Shown in pieces: positions 35,432-45,477 of a stretch of 64,000 nucleotides of DNA. Every line of letters starts with the position of its first letter. The first letter of the stretch is position 1. The notes below the pieces were generated by a model. It ran no database searches. It worked only from the letters and a program-made list of their open reading frames with translations, and was not told the origin of the DNA. Source of the DNA: JOPF136 sp035517515 (GTDB lineage Bacteria > Acidobacteriota > Terriglobia > Acidiferrales > UBA7541). Location of the stretch: contig DATIYQ010000173.1 in assembly GCA_035517515.1 (NCBI GenBank), forward strand, positions 1 through 64,000, given 5' to 3'. A program made the position numbers and the translations under genes.

Positions 35432-37858
35432 ATGTTTGAACGTTACACGGAGAAGGCTCGCCGGGTGATTTTCTTTGCCCGCTACGAGGCCACGCAATAC
35501 GGCAGCCCGTATATCGAGACCGAACATCTGTTGCTCGGCCTGCTGCGGGAAGACAAGGCCATGGCCAACCGCTTCCTGCGCACCCATGGCTCGATCGAAT
35601 CCATCCGCAAGGAAATCGAGCAGCGCATCACCATTCGCGAGCGCATCTCCACATCTGTGGAGGTGCCGCTCAGCCAGGAGTGCCATCGTATTTTGAAGTT
35701 CGCCGCGGAAGAAGCGGACCGTCTGGGCCATAAGCATGTGGGCACCGAGCATCTCCTGCTGGGCATTCTGCGCGAGGAGAAGTGCTTCGGCTCCGAACTG
35801 CTCCAGGAGCGCGGGCTGCGCCTCTCCGCCCTGCGCGAGGAACTTTCCCGCAGCGCGGGGGAGAAGGTCCCGGTGAATCGGGCAAAGGAAACGTCGCTGC
35901 TCGCGGAATTCAGCCGCGACCTGACCCAGGCCGCCATGGAAGGCCAGTTGGATCCCCTGGTGGGCCGCGAGCGCGAACTGGAGCGCGTGATTCAGATTCT
36001 CTGCCGCCGCACCAAGAACAACCCGGTGCTGATCGGCGAGCCCGGGGTGGGAAAAACGGCCATTGTGGAAGGCCTGGCGCAGCGCATCGCCGATGGCGAT
36101 GTGCCTCCCTTCCTTGCCGACAAGCGCATCCTCTCCCTGGATCTTTCCCTGATTGTTGCGGGCACCAAATACCGCGGCCAGTTTGAAGAGCGGCTCAAGA
36201 CCATCATGAAGGAACTGATGGAGAATCAGAACGCAATCATCTTCATCGATGAGTTGCACACTCTGGTGGGTGCCGGCTCCGCCGAGGGTTCCCTGGACGC
36301 CGCCAATATTCTCAAGCCGGCGCTCTCCCGCGGGGAAATCCAGTGCATCGGCGCCACCACGCCGGCGGAATACCGCAAGTCCGTGGAACGCGACCGCTCT
36401 CTCGAGCGGCGCTTCCAGGCGGTCAAGGTGAACGCTCCCAACGAGGAAGAAGCTATCCGCGTTCTCCAGGGCGTTCGCGAGCGTTATGAGAAATTCCACG
36501 CGGTCAGCTACACGGACGAGGCCATGCGCTACGCCGTGTATCTCTCCAATCGCTATATTCCGGACCGGTTTCTCCCAGACAAGGCCATTGACCTGATTGA
36601 CGAGGCCGGGGCGCGCGTGAAGTTGCGCCAGTCCATGCTCCCCGAAGAAATCACCGAGGTGCAGAAGCGCATCAAGTTCATCACCCACCGCATGGAAACG
36701 GCCATCGCCAACCACGAGTTCGAGAAGGCGCGGTTCTATTCGGAAGAAGAGCGCAAAGAGAGGGAGCATTTGCAGACTTTGCGCGAGAAACTGAAGATTG
36801 ACGATTCCGTCTCCGGAGTGGTCACGCGGGAGGACATCGAAGAGGTCGTGGCTCGCTGGACCGGTGTGGAAGTGACCGCCATCAAGGAAGACGAGCAGCA
36901 AAAGCTCATCCGCATCGAGGAAGAGCTGCACAAGCGTGTGATCAGCCAGGATCGCGCCATCGCCGCCCTGGCGCGGGCCATCCGTCGCAGCCGCGCCGGC
37001 CTGAAGGCTCCCGGACGGCCTGTCGGCTGCTTCCTCTTCCTGGGCCCCACCGGTGTGGGCAAGACCGAAGTCGCCCGCCGCCTGGCCGAATTTCTCATGG
37101 GCAGCGAAAAGGCGCTGGTGCGGTTCGACATGTCCGAGTACATGGAGAAGCATTCCGTCTCCAAGCTGATCGGCGCTCCTCCGGGCTACGTGGGCTACGA
37201 AGAGGGCGGGCAATTGACCGAGCGCGTGCGCCGCACGCCCTACTCCATTGTCTTGCTGGACGAAATTGAAAAGGCCCACCCGGATGTTTACAACATCCTG
37301 CTGCAGGTGTTCGAGGACGGGCAGCTCTCCGACGGTTTGGGAAATACCGTGGACTTCCGCAACGCCATCCTGATCATGACCTCCAACCTGGGCGCGCGCT
37401 ACCTGCAGAAGCGCTCCACCATGGGTTTCCAGTCTGCGGCGGAGGATTTGAACGATCAGCGCATGGAAGACCAGGTGATGACCGAGGTGCGCCGGCTCTT
37501 CAATCCGGAATTCCTGAACCGGCTGGACGAGATCATTATCTTTAATCCGCTTTCGGACGACGATCTGCTGCAGATCATCGAAATCCTGGTGCGCCAGATC
37601 AATGAAACCCTGATCCATCGCCAGGTGCAGATCGCGCTCACGCCGGAGGCGCGCCACTGGATTCTGGAAAAAACCTGCGCCGACCGCAGCTACGGCGCCC
37701 GTCCCCTGCGCCGCGCATTGCAGCGCTACGTGGAGGATCCGCTTTCCGAAGCCCTGATCCGGGGAGGCATCACTCGCCCCGCCACGCTGGAAGTCTACCT
37801 GGGCCCAGAGGGGCTGGGATTCCGTCCCGTTGTAGAAGCAACCTCAGTGGTACACTAG
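35432..37858 (+). CDS. clpC: ClpC-type AAA+ protease ATPase
   Basis: 808 aa. Double Clp N-domain (FERYTEKARRVIFFARYEA, residues 1-150), first AAA+ module with Walker A GEPGVGKTAIVEG (about 202-214), a UVR-like middle segment (EVQKRIKFITHRMETAIANHEFEKARFYSEEE, about 408-446) that marks ClpC, and second AAA+ module with Walker A GPTGVGKTEVARR (about 537-550). It unfolds substrates for ClpP, which is not in the window. It starts 3 bases after the lolD stop. Confidence 0.93.
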   Translation: MFERYTEKARRVIFFARYEATQYGSPYIETEHLLLGLLREDKAMANRFLRTHGSIESIRKEIEQRITIRERISTSVEVPLSQECHRILKFAAEEADRLGHKHVGTEHLLLGILREEKCFGSELLQERGLRLSALREELSRSAGEKVPVNRAKETSLLAEFSRDLTQAAMEGQLDPLVGRERELERVIQILCRRTKNNPVLIGEPGVGKTAIVEGLAQRIADGDVPPFLADKRILSLDLSLIVAGTKYRGQFEERLKTIMKELMENQNAIIFIDELHTLVGAGSAEGSLDAANILKPALSRGEIQCIGATTPAEYRKSVERDRSLERRFQAVKVNAPNEEEAIRVLQGVRERYEKFHAVSYTDEAMRYAVYLSNRYIPDRFLPDKAIDLIDEAGARVKLRQSMLPEEITEVQKRIKFITHRMETAIANHEFEKARFYSEEERKEREHLQTLREKLKIDDSVSGVVTREDIEEVVARWTGVEVTAIKEDEQQKLIRIEEELHKRVISQDRAIAALARAIRRSRAGLKAPGRPVGCFLFLGPTGVGKTEVARRLAEFLMGSEKALVRFDMSEYMEKHSVSKLIGAPPGYVGYEEGGQLTERVRRTPYSIVLLDEIEKAHPDVYNILLQVFEDGQLSDGLGNTVDFRNAILIMTSNLGARYLQKRSTMGFQSAAEDLNDQRMEDQVMTEVRRLFNPEFLNRLDEIIIFNPLSDDDLLQIIEILVRQINETLIHRQVQIALTPEARHWILEKTCADRSYGARPLRRALQRYVEDPLSEALIRGGITRPATLEVYLGPEGLGFRPVVEATSVVH

Positions 37859-37907
37859 CGAATCTCATCGGCGGGCCGAAGCCTTCGGCGACGAGGAGTA
37901 ACTAATC

Positions 37908-40784
37908 TTGCTGTGGGGGAATGCGGCCCCGCTGGGTGGGGGGGCTGCCGGAGTGAAATTTTGTTCACGGTGGCGCTGGGCGCTTGCGCCCCTTCTCTGC
38001 GCCTTCTCCGCACTGCTGCCGGTCCCCACCGCTGCGGCGCAAAACCTGCCTCCCCCGGTCATCGAGCGAATTGACATCGTCGGGAATCGGCGCATTCCGC
38101 GCGACACGCTCCGCAACCGCATCTTTAGCCACGAGGGCGATGTCTACAACGAGGAGACTCTGCATCGCGATTTTCTGGCCTTGTGGAACACCCAGTATTT
38201 CGAGGATGTTCGGCTCGAGGTGGAGAACAGCCCCGATAAGCCCAACGCCGTAGTGGTGGTCTTCTACGTCAAAGAGCGGCCCATCATCCGCCACATCAAA
38301 TACACCGGCAATCATTCGGTCAGCGAGTCCGACATTCTGGACCGCTTTAAGGATCGCAAGGTGGGGCTGACGGTGGAAAGTCCGTTTGACCCGACCAAAA
38401 TCAAGCGCGCCGAGACCGTCCTGAAGGAACTCCTGGCCGAGCATGGACGCCAATTTGCCGTGGTCAAGTCCACGTATTCCCGCATCGCGGGTACCAATGC
38501 CGTCGAACTGAACTTCGTGATCGATGAAGGCCCCAAAGTCAAGGTGGGCAAAATCACGTTTGTAGGCAACAAGGCCTTTTCCGACCGTAAGATTGAGCGC
38601 GCCATGCGCAACGACCGGCCGTATGGCTTCCCGATTGGTCCGTACTGGTTCAGCGTGGCCAACAAGACGTTTGACCGCCGCAAGCTCGACGAAGACCTGG
38701 AAGCTGGCGTGCGCGGGCTCTACCAGGACAACGGTTACTACGCGGTGATCGTCAACGAGCCCAAGCTGGAAACGGTGGACGTGAAGGCTGGGGGATTCTG
38801 GGTGTTCAAGGGGTCCAAGCCCGGCAAGGCCACCAACATTACCATCAGCATCGAAGAAGGCGACCGGTACCGCATGGGAAAACTGGTGGTCCGCAGCGCG
38901 GATCCGGAACACCCCGAATTGTTCTTCAACTCAGAATTCCTGACCCGCGCTTTCCCTCTGAAGGAAGGCGAGATTTTTTCAACGGAAAAGATCCGTAAAG
39001 CCCTGGAGGAATACCGGAAGCTCTTCGGGAATTTCGGCTATATCGAGTTCACCGCGCAGCCGATCACCGATCCGGACCCGGTCACGAAAACCGTCAACCT
39101 GACTCTGGAGTTCGACCAGCAGAAGCAGTACCACGTGCGCCGCATTGAATTCAGCGGAAACACCACCACCCGCGACAAGGTGATCCGCCGCGAATTGCTG
39201 CTGGATGAGGGCGACCTTTTCAGCGATCACCTGTGGGAGCTTTCCATCCTGCGCCTGAACCAACTCAACTACTTTGAGCCCATCAAGAAGGAAGAAAACG
39301 CAGAGTTAAAGCGGAACCCCAAAGAGGGCACCGTAGACATCACCTTGAAGGTCAAGGAGAAGGGCAAGCAGTCCATCGGCCTGAACGGCGGCGTGAGCGG
39401 GATTGAGGGCACCTTCGTCGGCTTCAACTATCAGACGAACAACTTCCTTGGTTTGGGGGAGACGCTGAATTTCTCCGCTCAATACGGCACCCTGGTGACG
39501 AGTTTCGTATTCGGCTTCACCGAGCCGTATTTCCGCGACAAGCCCATCTCCACGGGCTTCACCCTGTTCGACAACCGCTACGACTTCAATAGCGCGGTGC
39601 AGTCTGCGCTCTTGCTGGGGACCACCACGGCGATCAACGACCCAAATGCCGTGCAGAACTACAGCCAATCCACCAAGGGGTTCACCGTCTTTGCCAGTTA
39701 TCCGTTGAAGAGCCTGCCGTTCTGGCGCGCTTCGGTTTCGTACGGTTATTCGGAAACCAACATTACCGCGTTCAGCGACGCCTCGCGGCTGCTGTTTGAA
39801 AATCTCCAGTTCACTTCGGCTGCGGGGCCTTCCGCATTGACCGGGCTCAACCAGAGCCAGATCAGCCTGAGCGCGACCTACAATACGACGAACAGTCAGA
39901 TCAATCCCACCACCGGCCGGAGCATCTATCTTTCGCTGGGTTTTGTGGGCGGACCGCTGGGCGGCAATGTCAACTCCATTACTCCGACCCTGGAATACAA
40001 GCGGTTCATCCCCGTGCGTAAGAACCGCAACGTGGTAGGATTCCGCATTCTCACCGCCTACACCGTTGGATACGGCGGTCGGGAGGTTCCTCCGCAGACC
40101 CGTCTGTACATGGGCGGAGAGCAGGATATCCGCGGCTTCGAAATCCGCACCCTGACCCCCTTCGCGTATGCGCCCACGAGCATCCCGCTCAGCGTTACCT
40201 ACACGGATCCCACGACGCTTGGTCCGGGCGGCCTGCCGGTTACCAGGACTCTCGCCGTTCCCGGCCTGGCCTATCAATTTTCTTACCCGGGTGGGGACCT
40301 GGAGACGGTTGGAAACGTGGAATATCGTTTCCCCATTTTCGGACCCGTGAGCATGGACTACTTCGTGGACATCGGGAGCGTCGGCATCGTGCACCCCGAT
40401 GGGCTGAAATTGAATCCTACCGCCCTGGATACCTTGCAGAGTAACTTCCCGAATAGCAATGTTCCGAGCCGCTTTGTAATCGCTTCGGGCTCCAATTTCT
40501 ACCCGCGCATGTCCACCGGGCTGGAGCTGGTGGTTCAATTGCCCATCGTCCAGGTGCCATTCCGGATTTATTATGCGTATAATCCTTTGCGCTTTTCGGA
40601 TGTGCTTCAGGCGCCGCGGGGTGATTTTTACCTGAGCGACGCGGTCCGCGCCTCTTTGCCGCCGGGGGTGCTCACCGGGCAGGTGTTGCCGCAACTGAAC
40701 GCTCAGTTGGACCTGACCTCCAGGCGGCTGTTTTACCAGGAGCCCCTGCACGCTATACGCTTTACGGTGGCCCGCACTTTTTAG
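37908..40784 (+). CDS. bamA: outer-membrane protein assembly factor BamA
   Basis: 958 aa. Signal peptide (WALAPLLCAFSALLPVPTAAAQ), five POTRA domains (about 48-470; ERIDIVGNRRIPRDTLRNRI opens the first) and a C-terminal 16-strand barrel ending in RFTVARTF. The barrel contains the Omp85 motif MGGEQDIRGFE. It inserts beta-barrel proteins into the outer membrane. A TTG at 37908 has GAGGAG upstream; a GTG at 37953 is an alternative. skp, its usual neighbour, is displaced by the large lipoprotein gene that follows. Confidence 0.93.
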   Translation: MLWGNAAPLGGGAAGVKFCSRWRWALAPLLCAFSALLPVPTAAAQNLPPPVIERIDIVGNRRIPRDTLRNRIFSHEGDVYNEETLHRDFLALWNTQYFEDVRLEVENSPDKPNAVVVVFYVKERPIIRHIKYTGNHSVSESDILDRFKDRKVGLTVESPFDPTKIKRAETVLKELLAEHGRQFAVVKSTYSRIAGTNAVELNFVIDEGPKVKVGKITFVGNKAFSDRKIERAMRNDRPYGFPIGPYWFSVANKTFDRRKLDEDLEAGVRGLYQDNGYYAVIVNEPKLETVDVKAGGFWVFKGSKPGKATNITISIEEGDRYRMGKLVVRSADPEHPELFFNSEFLTRAFPLKEGEIFSTEKIRKALEEYRKLFGNFGYIEFTAQPITDPDPVTKTVNLTLEFDQQKQYHVRRIEFSGNTTTRDKVIRRELLLDEGDLFSDHLWELSILRLNQLNYFEPIKKEENAELKRNPKEGTVDITLKVKEKGKQSIGLNGGVSGIEGTFVGFNYQTNNFLGLGETLNFSAQYGTLVTSFVFGFTEPYFRDKPISTGFTLFDNRYDFNSAVQSALLLGTTTAINDPNAVQNYSQSTKGFTVFASYPLKSLPFWRASVSYGYSETNITAFSDASRLLFENLQFTSAAGPSALTGLNQSQISLSATYNTTNSQINPTTGRSIYLSLGFVGGPLGGNVNSITPTLEYKRFIPVRKNRNVVGFRILTAYTVGYGGREVPPQTRLYMGGEQDIRGFEIRTLTPFAYAPTSIPLSVTYTDPTTLGPGGLPVTRTLAVPGLAYQFSYPGGDLETVGNVEYRFPIFGPVSMDYFVDIGSVGIVHPDGLKLNPTALDTLQSNFPNSNVPSRFVIASGSNFYPRMSTGLELVVQLPIVQVPFRIYYAYNPLRFSDVLQAPRGDFYLSDAVRASLPPGVLTGQVLPQLNAQLDLTSRRLFYQEPLHAIRFTVARTF

Positions 40785-40928
40785 TGCCCGGGTTGCAGGC
40801 TGGTGCGCCCACCCCATGTGGTCGTGCCCCTGGTTCCGGTGCGGTGGATGCCGGTTGCAACGCGGGAGCGGTGAACTCTTGGGACCTGCCGGGCAGATTC
40901 TTGTCCGGGACGAAGGAGAGATGCAGCG

Positions 40929-43900
40929 GTGATGGTTCGACGCGTGAATGCGCAGACATTCTGGTGGGTTGTGGTCCTGGTCTTATTCGCCGGACTGGCG
41001 GCCGCGTGCCATAACGGCACTTCGACCACAGCGATCACCGTATCGGTCACTTCAACTTGTTCAGGAATTACACTTCCCCTGCAGGGCACTTGTCAGTTTT
41101 CGGCCAGCGTATTGAATGCCACGGATACCACGGTGACCTGGCAGGTAAACATGGTCACTGGGGGTACCACCACCTGCGGCATTATCTCCACCAACGGACT
41201 GTACACGGCGCCTTCCGTTTTGCCCACTGGTTCCGCTTGCGGCACCATCACCATCACCGCGGTCAGCAATCAGGACACCAAAGCGACCGGGAGTGGCACC
41301 GTCACTCTCACCTCCGGAATCACTGTAACCATCGCTCCCACGGGATCACTGACCCTCGGCACGAACGAAACACTCTCCTTCGTCGCTACGGTCAGCGGCG
41401 CCGGGACCGGCTTTGTGAATACCGTGAACTGGTTGGTCGACGGCGTCGAGGGAGGCAATTCCGCGAGCGGGAACGGCACCATCACCCCCATGACTCCCGG
41501 GGATGGCGTGACTCCGGCGGTCTATGTTGCCCCGAGCACGGTACCTGCATCGTTCATCACCATCGAGGCCCAATCCGTCGCGGACACAACCCAGGTCACC
41601 TCGGTTGATGTCACCATTGTCACGGCGAGTCCTCCCACGCTAACCTCGGTCAGTCCCAATCTGGTTCCCCAGGGTGCGGTGTTCGAAGACTTGTACCTGA
41701 CGGGGACAAATTTCCTGAGCACGACCACGGTAACCTTTGCAGGGCTGCCGGTCTCAGACGTCACCCGGGTGAGCGACACCAGTCTCCGGGCGCGCGTCTC
41801 CTCGAGCGTACTGGCCGCGGCAAACACCAACTGCCTGACGGTGCCTGCCACGAATCCTGTGGAATATGCCTGCACCGTCGTTGCCTCCTCCCAGGGCGGC
41901 GCCACCACTGCCGGACAGACGGTCACGGTAGCTCCGGTCCGGCCTGCTGCATTGACCGCACTGCCTTCCACATTCGTCCAACAATCGGGTGGGAGCCCGA
42001 TCATAGTGGATGGGGGTTATTACCTTCCGTCCAGCACTCTGGCCTACAATGGGACCACCAAAGCTTCCAGTCTGGTGACGAATCCCACCACCAACCTTCC
42101 TGATCCCCGCGGAATCACCGCGGTCGTGGGCGGGATCTCCAATGATCTGACCGTGGCGGGCCTTTACCAGGTGGAGGTGAATACCCCCAGTGCTGTCCCC
42201 ACTCGCGCCGCGCTGGACGTAGCGGTGCGGCCGACTGCCAGCCCGACGAAGTACGGCATCAGCGCTGGCCCCGGACAACTTTCTGCCCCGGTGGCCGTGG
42301 CGGTCAACGATGTCACCGGCGCCGCCGTAGTGGTGAACCAGGGAAACAACACGCTCGCGCTGCTGGATCCGGCTTTGACCACGGTGAGCGGCACACCCGT
42401 GGCCGTGGGCACGATGCCCACCGCCGTTGCGGTCGATAGCTTGAAGAATCTCGCTTTTGTCACCGATACTGGTTCGAACGATTTGGCCGTAGTCGATCTT
42501 TCCGTACCTTCACTGGTGGCGACTCTTCCCTGCGTCGGCACCGCCCCAGTGGCCGTGGGGATTGACGAGGTACACGGACGCGCTCTGGTGGTGAATCAGA
42601 ACGGGGGCACCGCAACCCTGCTGGATACGACGCAGCCGATGAACTGCCCCGCCACCGTGGGCATCACCTCGATCACCCGTACGGGCGGGACGGTGGTCGC
42701 GACCTTGGCCGCGACGCTCGCCGTCCCCGGCGGAAACGGCACGGGCCTGGTCACGGTTTCCGGAGTCGCCGATTCCAGTTTCAACGGGAGCTTCGTGGTA
42801 GTGTCCGGTTCGGGCAGTGCCACCCTGACCTGGGCCCAGGCGGGGACGGACGCCAGCAGCAATGGCGGCTCAGCAAGCACCAACGGTTCCGTGCTTGGTA
42901 CGGTGGCCGTCACCACGGGCGCCAAGCCGCAGGTCACTGTCCTCACCGAGTTGGGCTGGGCCATCGTCACTCCCGGCGGCTCAGGCAGCATCACCGTCGT
43001 GGATCTGATCCGCAACCAGGTGGTCTTCACCGCTTTTATTGGCGCCACCATCCAGGGTATGGGGTTGGATACCGAAACCAAGACCCTGTTGTTTGCGGAT
43101 CCCTCTTCCCGTGCGGCCGAACTTTTCCGGCTGACCGACCAGTCGGTGGGAGGCTTGAATCTCGGATTTGGGAATACCTCCGCGGCTGTCAATGCTTTGA
43201 CCCGCATCGGAGTGGTTCTGAATCCCGGAGCGCAGTCGGCTTTCGTCATAGACATGGCCACGCCCTCCCAGCTTCCCTCTGTGGTCCTGGGAAATAACCA
43301 ACTGGCCTCGCTGGCAGTGGCTTTCGCCCAGGGCGCCAATAAGGCCCTGATCACAGACGATCTCGATAATTCCGTCACTGTGCTCGACTTCGGGCCCACG
43401 CGGGCCAGCGGAGGCGCCCCACAGATCCTGGAGATGAGTTGTCCCGCGGCGCCGCCAGCAGTCACGGAGGGTTGTCCGACCGTAATCGTATCGGGAACCG
43501 CCGCTGCGCCTGTCCCGCTTACCATCGTTGGTGCCGGCTTTTCTCCCAATGCCCAGATTCGCCTGGAGGAAGCAGGATCGCCGGTGGTGACAACAACCCG
43601 AGTGAGCGCGCAACTGTTGACCGCCACCATCCCCGTCTCATTCCTGAATGGAGGGCCTCGCCGGATCGTTGTGGACGTGGAGGACACTTCCACCGGCGCG
43701 CTCTCCAACGTGAAGAATATTTACCTGACGCAAGCTGTTCCCGTGGGCCAGGCGCCCACCGGGGTGGCTGTGGATCAACAGCGGGACATCGCCCTGGTTG
43801 CGAACACCTCCGACAATACGGTCAGCGAGGTGGACCTGAACCCTTCGAGTCCCACCTTTGCCACGGTAACCTCCACAGTTACGGTGGGTGCCGCGCCGGT

Positions 43901-44633
43901 GAGCGTTGCGGTCCTTTTCAGTGCGGGGCGCGCCGTAGTTGCGGATAGCGGCGAATCCACGGCCGCACTGCTCGATTTGACCAGCAATCCCCCTATACTC
44001 CTCTTTCGCGTGCCCATGGGTGCGCAGCCTGCCGGCGTCGCCGTGGACCAGGGAGAGGGCACTGCTCTAGTCACCAGCAGCGGCAGCAATATCCTCAGTA
44101 CTTTTCCGATGGCCGGATCTACGGCCCCGCAGCCCAGCGCTACCAGCGCGGGTAGCATGCCGGTGGCCGTGGCCGTTGCTCCGGATTTGGAGGTGGCGGT
44201 GGTGGCCTCCGAAACAGGCAATTCCGTCCAGATCTTCAACACGGCCGGGGTGCCTGTGCTGCTCAACCAGATTGGCTCGGTTCAGCAACCGGTGGGTGTG
44301 GATTACGACCCCGTGAACCAGGTGTTCCTGGTCGCCGAGCGCGCGGGAAATGCTGTGCTGGTGATTGATCCCATCAACCTGATCACAAGCTCCATTCGCA
44401 CGGGTGTCGATCCCTCGTCCCTGGCCTACAACTATCAGAGCAGCACCCTGCTCACCCTGAACACGGCCAGCAATACGCTTTCGGTGGTGGACCTGATGCA
44501 ATCTACAGTGGTGGACGTGCTGCCCTTGAGCGGCAGTTCGCAGTATGCCCTGGCGATTCACCCGCGCTTGAGCATGGTGGTGGTTTCCGATTCCATTAAC
44601 AACCGTGTGCTGTTGATGCCCATGCCGCGTTAG
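40929..44633 (+). CDS. large beta-propeller lipoprotein with IPT/TIG domains
   Basis: 1234 aa. A lipoprotein signal (VVVLVLFAGLAAAC, Cys27) is followed by Ig-like domains (about 35-230), an IPT/TIG-like domain (PTLTSVSPNLVPQGAVFEDLYLTGTNF), a YVTN/NHL-type propeller (about 430-830), a second TIG-like domain (PLTIVGAGFSPNAQIRL) and a second YVTN propeller to the C-terminus (PVGQAPTGVAVDQQRDIALVANTSDNTVSEVDL). Residues 581-649 are a module also found in the secretin at 52439. GTG start with AAGGAG nine bases before. It would be anchored at the outer membrane and bind an unknown ligand. It sits between bamA and skp. Confidence 0.8.
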   Translation: MMVRRVNAQTFWWVVVLVLFAGLAAACHNGTSTTAITVSVTSTCSGITLPLQGTCQFSASVLNATDTTVTWQVNMVTGGTTTCGIISTNGLYTAPSVLPTGSACGTITITAVSNQDTKATGSGTVTLTSGITVTIAPTGSLTLGTNETLSFVATVSGAGTGFVNTVNWLVDGVEGGNSASGNGTITPMTPGDGVTPAVYVAPSTVPASFITIEAQSVADTTQVTSVDVTIVTASPPTLTSVSPNLVPQGAVFEDLYLTGTNFLSTTTVTFAGLPVSDVTRVSDTSLRARVSSSVLAAANTNCLTVPATNPVEYACTVVASSQGGATTAGQTVTVAPVRPAALTALPSTFVQQSGGSPIIVDGGYYLPSSTLAYNGTTKASSLVTNPTTNLPDPRGITAVVGGISNDLTVAGLYQVEVNTPSAVPTRAALDVAVRPTASPTKYGISAGPGQLSAPVAVAVNDVTGAAVVVNQGNNTLALLDPALTTVSGTPVAVGTMPTAVAVDSLKNLAFVTDTGSNDLAVVDLSVPSLVATLPCVGTAPVAVGIDEVHGRALVVNQNGGTATLLDTTQPMNCPATVGITSITRTGGTVVATLAATLAVPGGNGTGLVTVSGVADSSFNGSFVVVSGSGSATLTWAQAGTDASSNGGSASTNGSVLGTVAVTTGAKPQVTVLTELGWAIVTPGGSGSITVVDLIRNQVVFTAFIGATIQGMGLDTETKTLLFADPSSRAAELFRLTDQSVGGLNLGFGNTSAAVNALTRIGVVLNPGAQSAFVIDMATPSQLPSVVLGNNQLASLAVAFAQGANKALITDDLDNSVTVLDFGPTRASGGAPQILEMSCPAAPPAVTEGCPTVIVSGTAAAPVPLTIVGAGFSPNAQIRLEEAGSPVVTTTRVSAQLLTATIPVSFLNGGPRRIVVDVEDTSTGALSNVKNIYLTQAVPVGQAPTGVAVDQQRDIALVANTSDNTVSEVDLNPSSPTFATVTSTVTVGAAPVSVAVLFSAGRAVVADSGESTAALLDLTSNPPILLFRVPMGAQPAGVAVDQGEGTALVTSSGSNILSTFPMAGSTAPQPSATSAGSMPVAVAVAPDLEVAVVASETGNSVQIFNTAGVPVLLNQIGSVQQPVGVDYDPVNQVFLVAERAGNAVLVIDPINLITSSIRTGVDPSSLAYNYQSSTLLTLNTASNTLSVVDLMQSTVVDVLPLSGSSQYALAIHPRLSMVVVSDSINNRVLLMPMPR
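42669..42875 (+). repeat. shared ~69-residue module (copy 1) inside the lipoprotein propeller
   Basis: Encodes SITRTGG...PGGNGTG...GVADSSFNGSF...LTWAQAG. By hand alignment 46 of 69 residues match the segment coded at 53567-53782 on the other strand in the secretin gene. DNA similarity is also clear by eye around the LTWxQAG part. Confidence 0.7.
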
Positions 44634-44652
44634 GAAGGAGCCCGGTTTTCCG

Positions 44653-44682
44653 TTGACCGGTTTTGCGAGGATTCTCTATAAT
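44653..44682 (+). promoter_or_regulatory. strong sigma-70-type promoter for skp
   Basis: TTGACC (44653-44658), 18-base spacer, then a perfect TATAAT (44677-44682), about 40 bases before the ATG at 44725. It begins 20 bases after the lipoprotein gene stop, so skp has its own promoter. Confidence 0.7.
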
Positions 44683-44724
44683 GATGCTTTTGTGCTTTCC
44701 CGGATTGTCCGGCAAGGAGACGTG

Positions 44725-45375
44725 ATGAAGACCTCAGCCCATGCATTTCTGCTGGCCGCAGCCCTTTCGCTTGCCTCTGTGCCAGCATCAGGACAAGCGG
44801 CCCCGGCCGCTGCGCCGAATCCAAATTCCCGTGTCGCCATTGTGGATATTCGCGTGGCCATGCAGAGTACCGCGGAAGGAAAACAGTTGGGTGCCGAGCT
44901 GCAATCACAGTTTGCCGTCAAACAGGCGGACCTGGACAACATGCGCAAGTCGCTCGAAGATATCCAGAACCAGTTGCGCACACGCCAGCAGACCTTAAGC
45001 GACGAAGAGCGCGCCCGGCTGGAACGCCAGGGGGAACGCATACAACGCCAATTGCAGCGCAAGCAGGAAGAATATCAGCAGGACGCCAACGACGCGCAAC
45101 AGGACGCCTTTGACAAGCTCGGGCGTAAGATGGCGGAAGTCGTGTCCCGCTACGCGCGCGACAACAACTTTGGCGTGGTTATGGATGCCTCCCAGGCTTG
45201 CCAGGTGTATTGCTCGAACCAACTGGACATCACCCAGGAGATCATCAAGCTGTACGACCAGGCGTATCCTGTGAAAGGCGGCGCGACGCCCGCCGGCAAG
45301 CCCGGTACCACCCCCACGCGTCCCGCAACCAGCACGAACCCTTCATCCAAGCCGCCCGCACCGACCAAGCCGTAA
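44725..45375 (+). CDS. skp: periplasmic chaperone, OmpH/Skp family
   Basis: 216 aa. Signal peptide (AFLLAAALSLASVPASGQ), then a core that starts SRVAIVDIRVAMQSTAEGKQ, a long coiled coil (about 65-135, KQADLDNMRKSLEDIQNQLRTRQQTLSDEERARLERQGERIQRQLQRKQEEYQQD) and the closing segment with NFGVVMDASQACQVYCSNQLDITQEIIKLYDQ. Skp holds unfolded outer-membrane proteins for BamA. The Pro/Thr-rich tail is extra. An ATG preceded by AAGGAG; a GTG one codon upstream is possible. Confidence 0.85.
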   Translation: MKTSAHAFLLAAALSLASVPASGQAAPAAAPNPNSRVAIVDIRVAMQSTAEGKQLGAELQSQFAVKQADLDNMRKSLEDIQNQLRTRQQTLSDEERARLERQGERIQRQLQRKQEEYQQDANDAQQDAFDKLGRKMAEVVSRYARDNNFGVVMDASQACQVYCSNQLDITQEIIKLYDQAYPVKGGATPAGKPGTTPTRPATSTNPSSKPPAPTKP

Positions 45376-45376
45376 A

Positions 45377-45414
45377 GGTGGAGGCGGGCCGCCGAAAGGC
45401 CCGCGCGGTCCACC
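45377..45414 (+). terminator. GC-rich stem-loop after skp
   Basis: Inner stem GCGGGCC/GGCCCGC with a seven-base loop and outer arms GGTGGA/TCCACC, starting two bases after the skp stop. No T-run follows, so it is either a factor-dependent terminator or an mRNA 3'-end stabiliser. Confidence 0.45.
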
Positions 45415-45477
45415 CTGCGGCGGCCGCCGAGGTGTCCCCGCTCGTGCACGGCTCGCGCGCCGTTTGGCGGCTCCGGC

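Noticed and set aside
35129..37657. 842-aa open frame antisense to clpC
   Set aside because: It is the mirror of a high-GC gene with strong third-position bias. No domain, start site or promoter supports it.
41000..44633. Repeated DNA in the lipoprotein gene considered as a tandem repeat or CRISPR-like array
   Set aside because: The repetition is at protein level (propeller blades); no equal-length DNA repeats with spacers are present.
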